From Methyloligella sp050110875 (lineage in GTDB: Bacteria; Pseudomonadota; Alphaproteobacteria; Rhizobiales; Methyloligellaceae): a DNA stretch of 64,000 nt. The translations under genes were made by a program, and so were the position numbers. The notes below the pieces were generated by a model. That model made no database searches. It was not told where the DNA came from and worked only from the letters and a program-made list of their open reading frames with translations. The stretch covers positions 2,542,001 to 2,606,000 of the forward strand of contig CP188828.1 of assembly GCA_050110875.1 (NCBI GenBank), in the 5' to 3' direction. Below are positions 52,310 through 60,127 of this stretch, one piece after another (the stretch's first letter is position 1; every line of letters starts with the position of its first letter).

Positions 52310-52534
52310 ATGCATCGCACTATTCATGCGGGGGCAGAGAAAGCCAACCCTTCATTCCTGCTGACTTGGCGGTTTCGCCATGCCCATCCGGGGCGCGGAC
52401 CCTTGATGCCTGGGCCGCGCTGCGAGCCGGCGCGGGAGCCGGCCTTTCGCCATTGGCGCTGGGACCGGGAGGCGGCCCAGAAAGCCAAGGCGCCGATCCG
52501 GGATGTGATCGCCCATCCGAGCCGTCTCGCGTAA
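52310..52534 (+). CDS. Possible small Arg/His-rich protein
   Basis: 74 residues from an ATG preceded by AGGAGG at ideal spacing. The product is rich in Arg, His, Pro and Trp and has no recognised family or membrane segment. The composition is close to what random high-GC sequence gives, so the ribosome site is the main support. Confidence 0.35.
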   Translation: MHRTIHAGAEKANPSFLLTWRFRHAHPGRGPLMPGPRCEPAREPAFRHWRWDREAAQKAKAPIRDVIAHPSRLA

Positions 52535-52690
52535 CGGCTGCGAACGGCGATGCCCACCGGGTTGGGATCGCGGTGGATCGATGTCGCCGGCAGTCGGAGC
52601 GTCCCGCTCTGACTGCGCCGGCGCGTCGCGCGTAGGCGCTCGTGGCGGCGCATCTCGTCCGGCCGTCCACTCTCCGCCGCCTCCGATATT

Positions 52691-52756
52691 CCTCCAAGAC
52701 TTCCCCTCCAAGACTTCCCTTCAAGACATCCTTCCAAGGCATCTCGCCGAGACATC
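52691..52756. repeat. Degenerate 13-14-base tandem repeat
   Basis: About five copies of a unit like CCTCCAAGACTTCC, the first two almost identical and the later ones drifting (TTCAAGACATCC, TTCCAAGGCATC, CGCCGAGACATC). It lies 165 bases upstream of the FAD oxidoreductase start. Confidence 0.65.
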
Positions 52757-52920
52757 TGCTGCAGGAAATCGCCTCACGGCACGAAGCGGCAAGACGCTCG
52801 ATTTCCGATCGGTAAGTTTATCCCTCGGAGGCCGCCGGTCTCCTGCCGGCGATGGGCCGCATGAGCAGACCGGCCGGTCCTTTGCCGATGGCCGTATCGC
52901 GTATTGCGGAGGAGGAACAG

Positions 52921-54240
52921 ATGCTGCAAAGCCGACGACATGCCTTGGTGATCGGAGCGAGCATGAGCGGTCTCTTGGCCGCGCGTGCCCTGTCCCAGCT
53001 CTTCGAGCGGGTCACCATCATCGAAAAAGACCTTGTCCCGCAGGGGACGTCGCCCCGCAAATCCGTGCCGCAAGGCAATCATGCCCACGGACTGCTGTCG
53101 CGCGGGCGGGACGTCATCGAGACGCTGCTGCCCGGCATATGCGAGGAGCTGATGGAAAGCGGCGCGCTCGCCGTCGACTATCTGGACGACATGGTCTGGG
53201 TGAACGGCGGACAGCCCATCTGCGCCGGTCCCAGCCCGATCACCGGCCTGCTGCTCAGCCGGCCGATGCTGGAAGCGCATGTCCGGGAGAGGGTGCTGCA
53301 ATCCCGCAATATCGATTTCCTCGATGGCACGGCCGTCACGGAGCTGCTGACGAGCTCGGAGGGGCGCCAGGTTTTCGGGGTTTGTTGCGACGACGGGGAA
53401 CGCCGCAAGACGCTTTCGGCCGATCTGGTGGTCGATGCCTCCGGGCGCGGCTCGCGGACGCCGGAATGGCTGCGTAGAATGGGATATCAGGCGCCGCGCG
53501 AGGAGCTCGTCAAGGTCGGCGTGACCTATACCACCAGCACCTTCCGGCGGCGGCCGGAGGATATAAACGGGACGCTCGGCGCGGTGATCGCCGCATCCGG
53601 CCCGGATTGGCGATGCGGCGCCATGCTGGCCCAGGAGGGGGGCCGGTGGATCGTTAGTCTCGGCGGCTATTTCGGCGACCGTGCACCGAAGGATCGGGAC
53701 GGGTTTCTGGCGTTCGCGAAGACGCTGCCGATCCCGCATTTCTACGACGTGTTGAAGGATGCCGAGCCGCTCACGCCGTTCCTGACCTATAGCTTCCCCG
53801 CCAGTCTCAGACGCCATTACGAGGAGCTGAAGGATTTTCCGGAAAGCTATCTCGTGGTGGGAGATGCGCTTTGCAGCTTCAATCCGATCTACGGCCAGGG
53901 CATGACCGTGGCGGCTCTCGAGGCAGAGGCGCTGGACCGGATTCTGAACGCCGGTTCCGAACGGTTTGCGCAGCGCTTTTTCAACACCGCGAAATCCCTG
54001 ATCGACGTGCCCTGGGATATCGTCGTGGGCAACGATCTGCAGCATCCGCGGATGACGGAGCGGGGAACCGTGCGGCTGCAGCTGATCAATTGGTATCTCC
54101 ACAGGCTGAAGCGGCATTTGCCGTCGGATGTGGCCGTGTCGAGCTCGTTCCTGAGCGTCTCCAATATGCAGTCGCCGCCCTCGAGCCTATTCCGGCCGAG
54201 CATTGTGGGCCGCGTGGTGGCGGGCGGGCTGCGGCCGTAG
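52921..54240 (+). CDS. FAD-dependent oxidoreductase (group A monooxygenase / geranylgeranyl-reductase type)
   Basis: 439 residues. The dinucleotide motif VIGASMSGLLAARALS is at 9-24, followed by an E-K-D acidic end at about 38. The FAD signature VVGDALCSFNPIYGQGMTVA is at about 320. The central DLVVDASGRGSRTPEW is typical of the monooxygenase branch. The substrate is unknown. The start is set by GAGGAGGA seven bases upstream; an upstream in-frame extension is not family-like. Confidence 0.87.
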   Translation: MLQSRRHALVIGASMSGLLAARALSQLFERVTIIEKDLVPQGTSPRKSVPQGNHAHGLLSRGRDVIETLLPGICEELMESGALAVDYLDDMVWVNGGQPICAGPSPITGLLLSRPMLEAHVRERVLQSRNIDFLDGTAVTELLTSSEGRQVFGVCCDDGERRKTLSADLVVDASGRGSRTPEWLRRMGYQAPREELVKVGVTYTTSTFRRRPEDINGTLGAVIAASGPDWRCGAMLAQEGGRWIVSLGGYFGDRAPKDRDGFLAFAKTLPIPHFYDVLKDAEPLTPFLTYSFPASLRRHYEELKDFPESYLVVGDALCSFNPIYGQGMTVAALEAEALDRILNAGSERFAQRFFNTAKSLIDVPWDIVVGNDLQHPRMTERGTVRLQLINWYLHRLKRHLPSDVAVSSSFLSVSNMQSPPSSLFRPSIVGRVVAGGLRP

Positions 54241-54274
54241 AGACGGCAGCCAGGCGCGCCGCCGGATACGGCCG

Positions 54275-54886
54275 TCACGCCCGCGTCCGGCGAAATCCGA
54301 AGCGGGGCTTTTCGGGCACGCCGGCGGCGCGGAGATGCCCGACGATGTCCTCCAGCTGCGCGGGCGAAAGCGCCCGCTTGGGGATGGCGTGGAAGAGGTT
54401 GTTCGCCTGATAAAGGAGCAGCGTCTCCGGACCCTCGAGCCAGCAATGGAAGATCGTCCAGGGCATCTCGTTGGCGCCGACCTGGCTCCGCATCCTGATG
54501 GCCTCTTCGTCCCATTCGACTTGCTGCTCGCCTCTCATTGCCTTGTGCTCGCGATAGATTTTGCGGGCGCGGCGCGGCGTGACGACGTAGCCGATGGCGA
54601 ACCCGCCGATAGTGACCACCAGCCCAATCAGAATGGCGGCGAGGATCTGGATCGGGGTTGTCGGCGCGCCCCAATTGGCCAGATAGACCAGCCCGACATA
54701 GAGCAGGCAGACAAAAATGGCGAACTTCAGAAAGGCCTGCCAGGTCGCGGAGCCCGACCACCACGCCATCTGCGCGGCGACCATGTCGTTCTCGGTATAT
54801 TGGAAACGGGCGGCGTTCTCGGGCAGAGTGCCCTCTGCCGTCTCGTCGCGTCCTTCGCTTTCGTCGGTGTCTTTGGTATCGGTCAT
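54275..54886 (-). CDS. YcxB-like membrane protein
   Basis: 203 residues. After an acidic 35-residue start come F-Q-Y-T-E-N-D-M, two membrane helices (about 50-70, 76-100), then the soluble YcxB-like domain with E-W-D-E-E-A-I-R-M-R-S, the W-T-I-F-H-C-W-L-E-G pattern, L-L-L-Y-Q and I-P-K-R-A-L-S. Function unknown. GAGGAA precedes the start. Its neighbour upstream on the same strand is the CitE-like gene, 28 bases away. Confidence 0.78.
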   Translation of the reverse strand: MTDTKDTDESEGRDETAEGTLPENAARFQYTENDMVAAQMAWWSGSATWQAFLKFAIFVCLLYVGLVYLANWGAPTTPIQILAAILIGLVVTIGGFAIGYVVTPRRARKIYREHKAMRGEQQVEWDEEAIRMRSQVGANEMPWTIFHCWLEGPETLLLYQANNLFHAIPKRALSPAQLEDIVGHLRAAGVPEKPRFGFRRTRA

Positions 54887-54914
54887 AGCGGCAATTCCTC
54901 CCTCGCCGCCGACC

Positions 54915-55805
54915 TTACCCCATCGCGGCTTCGCGCGCTGCGATCTGCTCGGCAATGTCGACGGTGCGTTCGGCCATGGCGAGATGGAGCCGTTCGACCA
55001 TCTGTCCCTCCACCACGATCACGCCTTCGTTCTGGTTCTCCGGCCGGCCGAAGGCCTCGATGACCTTGCGCGACCATTCGACCTCCTCGTCGGCCGGGGT
55101 GAAGATCTCGTTGCAGGGGACGACCTGGCTCGGATGGATGAGCGTCTTGCCGTCCATGCCGAGGCTGCTGCCGCGCTCGCATTCGGCGCGCAAGCCCTGC
55201 TCGTCGTGGAAGTCGTTATAGACGCCGTCGAGGATGTCGAGCTTGTAGGCGCGGGCGGCGACCAGGGTCATGGCGAGCCAGGGCACCACGGCGAAGCGGT
55301 CGTAATGGGCGTGGGCGCGGGATTCGCGGATCAGGTCGTTGGTGCCCATCACCAGGCAGCAGAGCCGGTTGTCCTCATAGACCGCGGTGGCGGCGATGGT
55401 GCGCGCGTTGAGGATGGCCATGGGGGTCTCCATCATGGCCCAGAGGCGCACCTTCTCCGGCGCATTGCAGCTCTGCAGGATCTTGGCGGCGGAGATGATG
55501 TCGCCGGAATGGATGACCTTGGGCACCAGGATGGCGTCGGGCGCGGCCTCGCATGCCGCGTTGAGGTCGTCGGTGCCCCATGGGGTCTCAAGGGCGTTCA
55601 CCCGGATCACCAGCTCGCGGTCGCCATAGCCGCCGTCCTTCACCGCGGCGCAGACCTGTTCCCGGGCGCGGATCTTGGCGTCCGGCGCCACGGAATCCTC
55701 CAGGTCGAAGATCAGCGCGTCGGCGGGAATGGTCTTGGCTTTCTGCAGGGCCCGCTCGTTGGAGCCCGGCATATAAAGCGCGCTGCGGCGTGGACGTCCT
55801 TGCAT
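54915..55805 (-). CDS. HpcH/CitE-family CoA lyase (malyl-CoA / citramalyl-CoA lyase-like)
   Basis: 296 residues. The TIM-barrel landmarks are RSALYMPGSNERA, the metal/CoA site DLEDSVAPD (about 35), IRVN-LETPW, the METP loop and the C-terminal GMDGKTLIHPSQ. The family cleaves beta-hydroxyacyl-CoAs such as malyl-CoA or citramalyl-CoA to acetyl-CoA and glyoxylate or pyruvate. Which one is not clear. The start at 55805 gives the family N-terminus. A palindromic element identical to that at 45220 lies 22 bases upstream. Confidence 0.9.
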   Translation of the reverse strand: MQGRPRRSALYMPGSNERALQKAKTIPADALIFDLEDSVAPDAKIRAREQVCAAVKDGGYGDRELVIRVNALETPWGTDDLNAACEAAPDAILVPKVIHSGDIISAAKILQSCNAPEKVRLWAMMETPMAILNARTIAATAVYEDNRLCCLVMGTNDLIRESRAHAHYDRFAVVPWLAMTLVAARAYKLDILDGVYNDFHDEQGLRAECERGSSLGMDGKTLIHPSQVVPCNEIFTPADEEVEWSRKVIEAFGRPENQNEGVIVVEGQMVERLHLAMAERTVDIAEQIAAREAAMG

Positions 55806-55826
55806 GGATTTCCCTCGTTGCGATTC

Positions 55827-55845
55827 TTGTTGCGGTGCAACATAG
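55827..55845. promoter_or_regulatory. 19-base element TTGTTGCGGTGCAACATAG, copy 2
   Basis: Identical to the copy at 45220-45238 and on the same strand, but here upstream of a minus-strand gene, 22 bases before the CoA-lyase start. Palindrome TGTTGC-GGT-GCAACA. Probably a regulator site. Confidence 0.5.
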
Positions 55846-55960
55846 CCTAGCTTTCGGATGCGGAAAACCGCCCGTTGTCTGCGTGGCGGGCCGCTCTGGG
55901 TGGAACTGGGCGTTAGGGTCAAGCGATCGGCTATGATCGGCGCGGGAGGCGGGTGCTGAG

Positions 55961-56533
55961 ATGACGATTCCAGCGGATAGGGCGACTTCTCGCACGGCGG
56001 TCTGGAACAGGCTGGATGCGCCGGGGATGGATGCGTGCCGCTTCGCCTCCGGGCCGGAGGGCTGGAAAATCGAGGGAACCAGCCTCTTCAAGACGGCCGG
56101 CACCGCCTGCATGTTGCGCTATGAAGTCTCCTGCGGGAAAGACTGGAGCAGCCGAGCCGTCTCCGTCGACGGGTGGATCGGAGAGGAAAGCTTCTCTCTC
56201 CGCATGGCGCGATCGGGTCCCTCCGGCTGGCGTGTGAACGGCCGCAGCGCGGATCACATCTCAGCCCTGGAGGATGTCGATCTCGGGTTCACCCCGGCTA
56301 CCAACACGCCTGCGATAAGGCGACTCGACTTGCCGCTCGGCGAAGACGTCGAGACGGTCGCGGCCTGGCTCGATACGGCGGATTGGACCGTCAAACCGCT
56401 GCGGCAGATCTATCGGCGAAAGTCGGAGACCGTTCTCGCATATGCCTCTCCCATGCATGGCTACGAGGCCGAACTGGAGATCGATCGGTTCGGTGTGGTG
56501 GTGGAGTATCCGGGGCTTTGGACGTTAGCCTGA
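55961..56533 (+). CDS. Putative glycolipid-binding protein (DUF1089)
   Basis: 190 residues, no signal peptide. The family order is present: W-x-R-L-D-A-P-G-M-D-A-C-R-F, G-W-K-I-E-G-T-S, L-R-Y-E-V-S-C-G-K-D-W, V-N-G-R-S-A-D, then D-V-D-L-G-F-T-P-A-T-N-T-P-A-I-R-R-L-D and Y-P-G-L-W. The Pfam name suggests glycolipid binding, but direct evidence is thin. GGGAGG stands upstream. It is followed by the M23 gene on the same strand after 34 bases. Confidence 0.83.
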   Translation: MTIPADRATSRTAVWNRLDAPGMDACRFASGPEGWKIEGTSLFKTAGTACMLRYEVSCGKDWSSRAVSVDGWIGEESFSLRMARSGPSGWRVNGRSADHISALEDVDLGFTPATNTPAIRRLDLPLGEDVETVAAWLDTADWTVKPLRQIYRRKSETVLAYASPMHGYEAELEIDRFGVVVEYPGLWTLA

Positions 56534-56567
56534 GACGATTGCCCATAGGCCATTCGATCGGGTCGGT

Positions 56568-57470
56568 ATGATCGTCTTCTTCATTGCCCTCATGCTGCTG
56601 GTCTGTGTCGCCCTGCCGCTCGTCTTCGCTTGGCGCTTGTGGCGGCTTGACGCGCCGTCGCGTCTGGACTGGCTGCTCGCCTTCGCCAGCACCGCGGCGT
56701 TTGTCGCGCTCGTCATGCTGGTGGGGCGCTGGGATATCGCGGGCCTTTGGACCCGCTTCGTACTTCTCGTGGTGTTGGCTGCCGCCGCTTTCATCTCCTT
56801 GCGCCGGCATCTCCGGCGGCCGTGGTTTTCCGGGGATGCCTCGGCATTCTGGCGCCGGCAAGGCTCCACGATCGTCACAATGCTAATCGTCGGGACGATG
56901 CTCGCCTATGTGCTGGCCGGGCAGCTCGAGAAAGAAGAGGTACAAGAGTTCGCCTTTCCGCTGCGAGACGGGCATTTCGTCGTCGCCCAGGGCGGCGCCG
57001 GGCTGCTCAACCATCACAGCAGCAATCGCGCTCAGCGCCGGGCCCTCGATATCACTGCCGTCAATGCCGCGGGCTTTCGCGTGTCCGGCATATTGCCCGC
57101 GGACCCGGCCCGCTACGTCGTCTTCGGCAAGACCGTCACGAGCCCTTGCGACGGGTCTGTCGTGGCGGCAAGAGACGGCTTACCCGACCTGTCGCCGCCG
57201 GCGGCCGCCCGGAAGAATCCCGCCGGCAATCACGTGTTGCTGTCCTGCGGCGACCTGCAGGTCGAGCTTGCACATTTGCAGCAGGGGAGCGTCGCCGTGG
57301 CATCCGGCGAGCGGGTCCATACGGGCGAAGCGATCGGGAAAGTCGGCAATTCGGGCAATACCACCGAACCGCATCTTCACGTCCACGCCGTCGATCCTCA
57401 AACCGGTGCCGGCGTTCAGATGGTCTTCGACGGCGTCGCGCCCAAGCGCAATACGCATTTTCGCCGGTAG
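56568..57470 (+). CDS. M23-family metallopeptidase with N-terminal membrane helices
   Basis: 300 residues. Three or four membrane segments occupy the first 125 residues. The extracytoplasmic peptidase domain has the zinc ligands in NHHSSNRAQRRALD (H-x-x-x-D type), the L-A-H-L region and the HLHVHAVD motif at about 270. LytM-type enzymes cut peptidoglycan crosslinks or act as activators. The membrane anchoring suggests action at the inner-membrane surface. Confidence 0.86.
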   Translation: MIVFFIALMLLVCVALPLVFAWRLWRLDAPSRLDWLLAFASTAAFVALVMLVGRWDIAGLWTRFVLLVVLAAAAFISLRRHLRRPWFSGDASAFWRRQGSTIVTMLIVGTMLAYVLAGQLEKEEVQEFAFPLRDGHFVVAQGGAGLLNHHSSNRAQRRALDITAVNAAGFRVSGILPADPARYVVFGKTVTSPCDGSVVAARDGLPDLSPPAAARKNPAGNHVLLSCGDLQVELAHLQQGSVAVASGERVHTGEAIGKVGNSGNTTEPHLHVHAVDPQTGAGVQMVFDGVAPKRNTHFRR

Positions 57471-57531
57471 GGGCGCGTGAGTCGGAGCGGCAGTCTCTTC
57501 CCCGGTGCCAGCTCGTCTTCCGATGAGGCCC

Positions 57532-58179
57532 CTATTTCTGCGCGACCAGAAAGGGGCGAATATCTTTGCCTTTCGAAGCGTGGCGGCCGCGCTCGACAAT
57601 GGTGAAGCCCGCCGCTTCGATCTCGCCTTCGAGCTCCTCCGCCGAGACGAAAGCGACAGGCGGGGCCTTGCCGACCATGGCCATTGCGAAGACGGCGATG
57701 CGGAGGACGGGAATGGCGAACGGGCTCATATCGTTCAGGCAGGGGGTTTTCGAGATGAAATAACCGCCCGGTTTCAACACCCGGCGGATGTTCTCAAGGA
57801 CCAGTTGGCGGTCAATGATCAGGTGGAGAATGTTGAAGCCGAGAACGCAGTCGAACGTCTCATCCGCCCATTGCGAGCTGCCGGGTTCGGTCACTTCGAA
57901 GGCGATGCTGGCGCGGTTTTCAGCCTCGGCCTTTTGGCGCGCGATCGCGATCATCTCCTGGGAAATATCCGTCGCCAGTAGGCGATCGACGAACGGGGCG
58001 AGCTCGAGCGCCGTCGTGCCCGTGCCGCAGCCGAACTCGAGCACATGGTCTTCGTCGCGAAGGAAATGGCGCGTGCGCTCGATGGTGCGCTCATAGCCCG
58101 CCAGGTCGCCGATTTTGGACGAGGCGTATTTCGGCGCGGTCCGATTCCAGAATCGTGCCGCGGTGGTCTCGTTTGCCAT
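57532..58179 (-). CDS. Class I SAM-dependent methyltransferase (UbiE-like)
   Basis: 215 residues. F-W-N-R-T-A-P-K-Y-A at the start, motif I VLEFGCGTGTTAL at about 46-58, D-x-S-Q-E-M-I (post I) and the FDCVLGFNILHLI motif are present. A hydrophobic stretch near 160 (I-P-V-L-R-I-A-V-F-A-M-A-M-V-G) follows the P-C-L-N-D-M segment. Substrate unknown. AGGACCG precedes the ATG. Confidence 0.85.
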   Translation of the reverse strand: MANETTAARFWNRTAPKYASSKIGDLAGYERTIERTRHFLRDEDHVLEFGCGTGTTALELAPFVDRLLATDISQEMIAIARQKAEAENRASIAFEVTEPGSSQWADETFDCVLGFNILHLIIDRQLVLENIRRVLKPGGYFISKTPCLNDMSPFAIPVLRIAVFAMAMVGKAPPVAFVSAEELEGEIEAAGFTIVERGRHASKGKDIRPFLVAQK

Positions 58180-58309
58180 GCTCGGTCCTTTACCTGGCGC
58201 CGCGGGGGCGCCTTGCCGAAATCGTGAGAAGCCGTCGCGTGGAGCAAGCTGGCGGATCGTAGGAGACGAAATTGGCGCTCTCGTTACGCTCTCGTGCCGT
58301 GGGACCGCT

Positions 58310-58708
58310 TCATTGCAGCCGACCGGTCATCTGGATCAGCTGAATGAGATTGCCGCATGTATCGTCCAGCACCGCCATGCGCACGGGACCCGCATCCACC
58401 GGTTCTTGGGTGAACGAGACGCCTTCCCCCTTCAGTCTTTCGAACTCGGCGTCCAGATCGTCGACCTGGAATGAGGTGAAGGGAATGCCGTCCGCGACAA
58501 GCGCATCCTTGAACGGTTTCGCCGCAGGATGCTCGCTCGGCTCGAGCAGCAGCTCCGTCCCGTCCGGCTGCTCCTTCGACACGACGGTCAGCCAGCGATG
58601 CTCCCCCATCGGGATGTCGTGCTTCACTTCGAATCCAAGCTTCCGAGTATAGAAATCCAATGCCTTGGCCTGATCGTCGACAAGGACGCTCGTAACGTGG
58701 ATTCGCAT
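58310..58708 (-). CDS. VOC-family protein (glyoxalase/dioxygenase fold)
   Basis: 132 residues, one VOC domain of two beta-alpha-beta3 modules. It starts V-T-S-V-L-V-D-D-Q-A-K-A-L-D-F-Y-T, and has W-L-T-V-V-S, T-S-F-Q-V-D-D-L-D-A-E-F-E-R-L and D-T-C-G-N-L-I-Q-L-I-Q, the metal-ligand region. Such small proteins bind or convert hydrophobic or toxic molecules. It lies 13 bases after the ArsR gene and shares its regulation. Confidence 0.87.
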   Translation of the reverse strand: MRIHVTSVLVDDQAKALDFYTRKLGFEVKHDIPMGEHRWLTVVSKEQPDGTELLLEPSEHPAAKPFKDALVADGIPFTSFQVDDLDAEFERLKGEGVSFTQEPVDAGPVRMAVLDDTCGNLIQLIQMTGRLQ

Positions 58709-58721
58709 TCGACTGTCCTTT

Positions 58722-59012
58722 CTAGAGATAGCGATCGATTGCGGCTTCGGTGGCCTTTCGCAGCGGATCGAGATTGACCGAATGGGTCTTGGTTCGCCCC
58801 TTCCAGGAAATCTCCAGCAGTCCGGCGCGTTCCAGCGCGTCCAGGTGCTGGGAGATGGTTTGCCGCGAAAGAGGCTGTCCGGTCTCCGTCAGCGACGTGG
58901 TGCAAATCTCAAACAGCGACTGGTTGGGCCGCCGGTGCAAAGAGGCCAGGATACGGCGTCGTTCGGGGTGCGCCAGCGCCTTGAAAACGAGGTCTATCCG
59001 GTCATCCTGCAC
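58722..59012 (-). CDS. ArsR/SmtB-family repressor
   Basis: 96 residues from GTG. F-K-A-L-A-H-P-E-R-R-R-I-L-A-S-L-H opens a winged HTH with LSRQTISQHLDALERAGL and the wing K-G-R-T-K-T-H-S-V-N. The usual metal Cys ligands of ArsR (C-x-C) are absent, as in the group that controls VOC or SRPBCC genes. The start codon coincides with the predicted transcription start, so the message may be leaderless. A perfect operator fills the promoter spacer. Confidence 0.9.
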   Translation of the reverse strand: MQDDRIDLVFKALAHPERRRILASLHRRPNQSLFEICTTSLTETGQPLSRQTISQHLDALERAGLLEISWKGRTKTHSVNLDPLRKATEAAIDRYL

Positions 59013-59019
59013 GAACAGA

Positions 59020-59047
59020 ATTATGCAGTAAGTTTACTGCATGTCAA
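59020..59047 (-). promoter_or_regulatory. Promoter of the ArsR-VOC operon
   Basis: TTGACA (complement of 59042-59047), a 16-base spacer and CATAAT (complement of 59020-59025). Transcription is expected at about 59012-59013, at the GTG start codon. Confidence 0.8.
59023..59042. promoter_or_regulatory. ArsR operator, perfect 9-bp inverted repeat
   Basis: ATGCAGTAA-GT-TTACTGCAT lies across the spacer between -35 and -10. Repressor binding there would block RNA polymerase, so autorepression with co-control of the VOC gene is expected. Confidence 0.85.
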
Positions 59048-59122
59048 TCCGGCAAGAGATGCGGAAGTGCTCGGGCTTGTCAGGCGCCAGCAGAATTGGC
59101 GAAGAGGGTGGCCGCATCTCCT

Positions 59123-59731
59123 TCATCGCGGCTGCCTCAGCATCGGAAAGATGGGCGGGCAATCTGCCACGCGGATGGTCGCAATCGTTTCGAAGCCCAG
59201 GCGCGCATAGAGTTTCCGGTTGCGCTCGGCGCTAGCCTCCAGATAGGCCGGCAACCCCGCCGCGTCGCAGAGGTCGAGGATCGGCTCGATCAGCGCCGTT
59301 CCGAGGCCTTTTCCCTGCCGTTCCGGAATCACCCCGATGAGGGGAAGATACCAGTGCGGTTCCGTGGGGTGATACATCCCCATTTCCTCGAAGAGGGCGA
59401 AGATGTCCTGCTGGCGCTCTTCGGGAACCGAGCGCTCGACGATCTCCGTCAGCGTCTCTTCATCCGGCTCCGAACCCGGCTTCAGCCAGAGAGCCGCGGC
59501 GCCGTCCAGAAGACCGACGGTCCCCTCCTGAAAGGCGGAACCGCCGAGGGCGCGCGCAAAATGGTGGAAATAGTCGGAATAAATCTGCTGGTCGGGATAC
59601 ATCCACCGGACGGCTGAGTCCGCTTCAAACGCGCGCACGATGGTGGAGATCGCACGGTCGGCAGAGATCGTGCCGGGCTCGATATCGAAAGGAGTCCCGC
59701 AAAGGGGCGATTCGGTGGAATGCCGATTCAT
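59123..59731 (-). CDS. GNAT family N-acetyltransferase
   Basis: 202 residues. The fold runs from A-F-E-A-D-S-A-V-R-W-M-Y to W-Y-L-P-L-I-G-V-I-P-E-R-Q-G-K-G-L-G-T-A-L (acetyl-CoA loop at about 135) and A-Y-L-E-A-S-A-E-R-N-R-K-L-Y-A-R-L-G-F. The layout (W-x-Y-P, catalytic loop late, N-R-x-L-Y) matches the family of GNATs that modify small molecules, such as puromycin acetyltransferase relatives. ATG 59731 was chosen; an upstream ATG at 59788 lacks support. Confidence 0.83.
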   Translation of the reverse strand: MNRHSTESPLCGTPFDIEPGTISADRAISTIVRAFEADSAVRWMYPDQQIYSDYFHHFARALGGSAFQEGTVGLLDGAAALWLKPGSEPDEETLTEIVERSVPEERQQDIFALFEEMGMYHPTEPHWYLPLIGVIPERQGKGLGTALIEPILDLCDAAGLPAYLEASAERNRKLYARLGFETIATIRVADCPPIFPMLRQPR

Positions 59732-60127
59732 CGTGTCCACCCGGTTCTTCAGCCTAGCCGCAAGAAGAGCGACGAACGTCCATGCCACTCATCGGCCGAT
59801 GCCATTCTTTTAACCGAGCTCCCATGCGGGTTACAGCCAATTCGGCGCAGGCTCGCCGGCAGCGCGCATGAATCGGCCGGGCGGCATCCCGACATGACGG
59901 CTGAAGGCGGTTGCTCTTGCCCAAGCGAGCTAGAGGGTGCCGGACGGCCGGGCAATCCCAGATTTGTCGGGCGGAGAGCGGCGAAACCGAGGACTACGTT
60001 TACGCCACTCCCCGCTATACCCGTCTTAATTAGAGTAACGAGCAAATGGCTCACACTGGTGGAAAATCATCAGACCGGTTTGTGTCGGATTTTTCCGAAA
60101 GCTGACACGACGCGCTTTCTGGAATGA
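59732..60127. other. Intergenic region, 396 bases
   Basis: It holds the possible AraC fragment at 59831-59930 and, at about 60089-60115, an imperfect hairpin (GTGTCGGATTTTTCCGA...GACAC) after the SDR stop on the minus strand. No intact gene is visible. Confidence 0.45.
59831..59930 (-). pseudogene. Possible remnant of an AraC-family regulator C-terminus
   Basis: Read on the minus strand, about 30 codons to TAA give A-T-A-F-S-R-H-V-G-M-P-P-G-R-F. This resembles the end of the second HTH of AraC proteins (A-F-S-R-x-F-x-R-x-V-G-x-x-P-x-x-Y/F). A TAG stop lies just upstream in frame and no HTH precedes it, so only a fragment would remain. Confidence 0.4.

Larger units (their letters stand above)
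52170..52920. other. Long intergenic region, about 750 bases, with repeats
   Basis: It separates the DUF3302-HlyD pair from the FAD oxidoreductase gene. It contains a small frame with a strong ribosome site (52310-52534), a degenerate tandem repeat (52691-52756) and the leader of the FAD gene. Otherwise I see nothing I can name. Confidence 0.5.

Noticed and set aside
52324..52755. 143-codon minus-strand frame through the tandem repeat region
   Set aside because: No ribosome site and low-complexity Arg/Ser/Gly sequence; probably chance.
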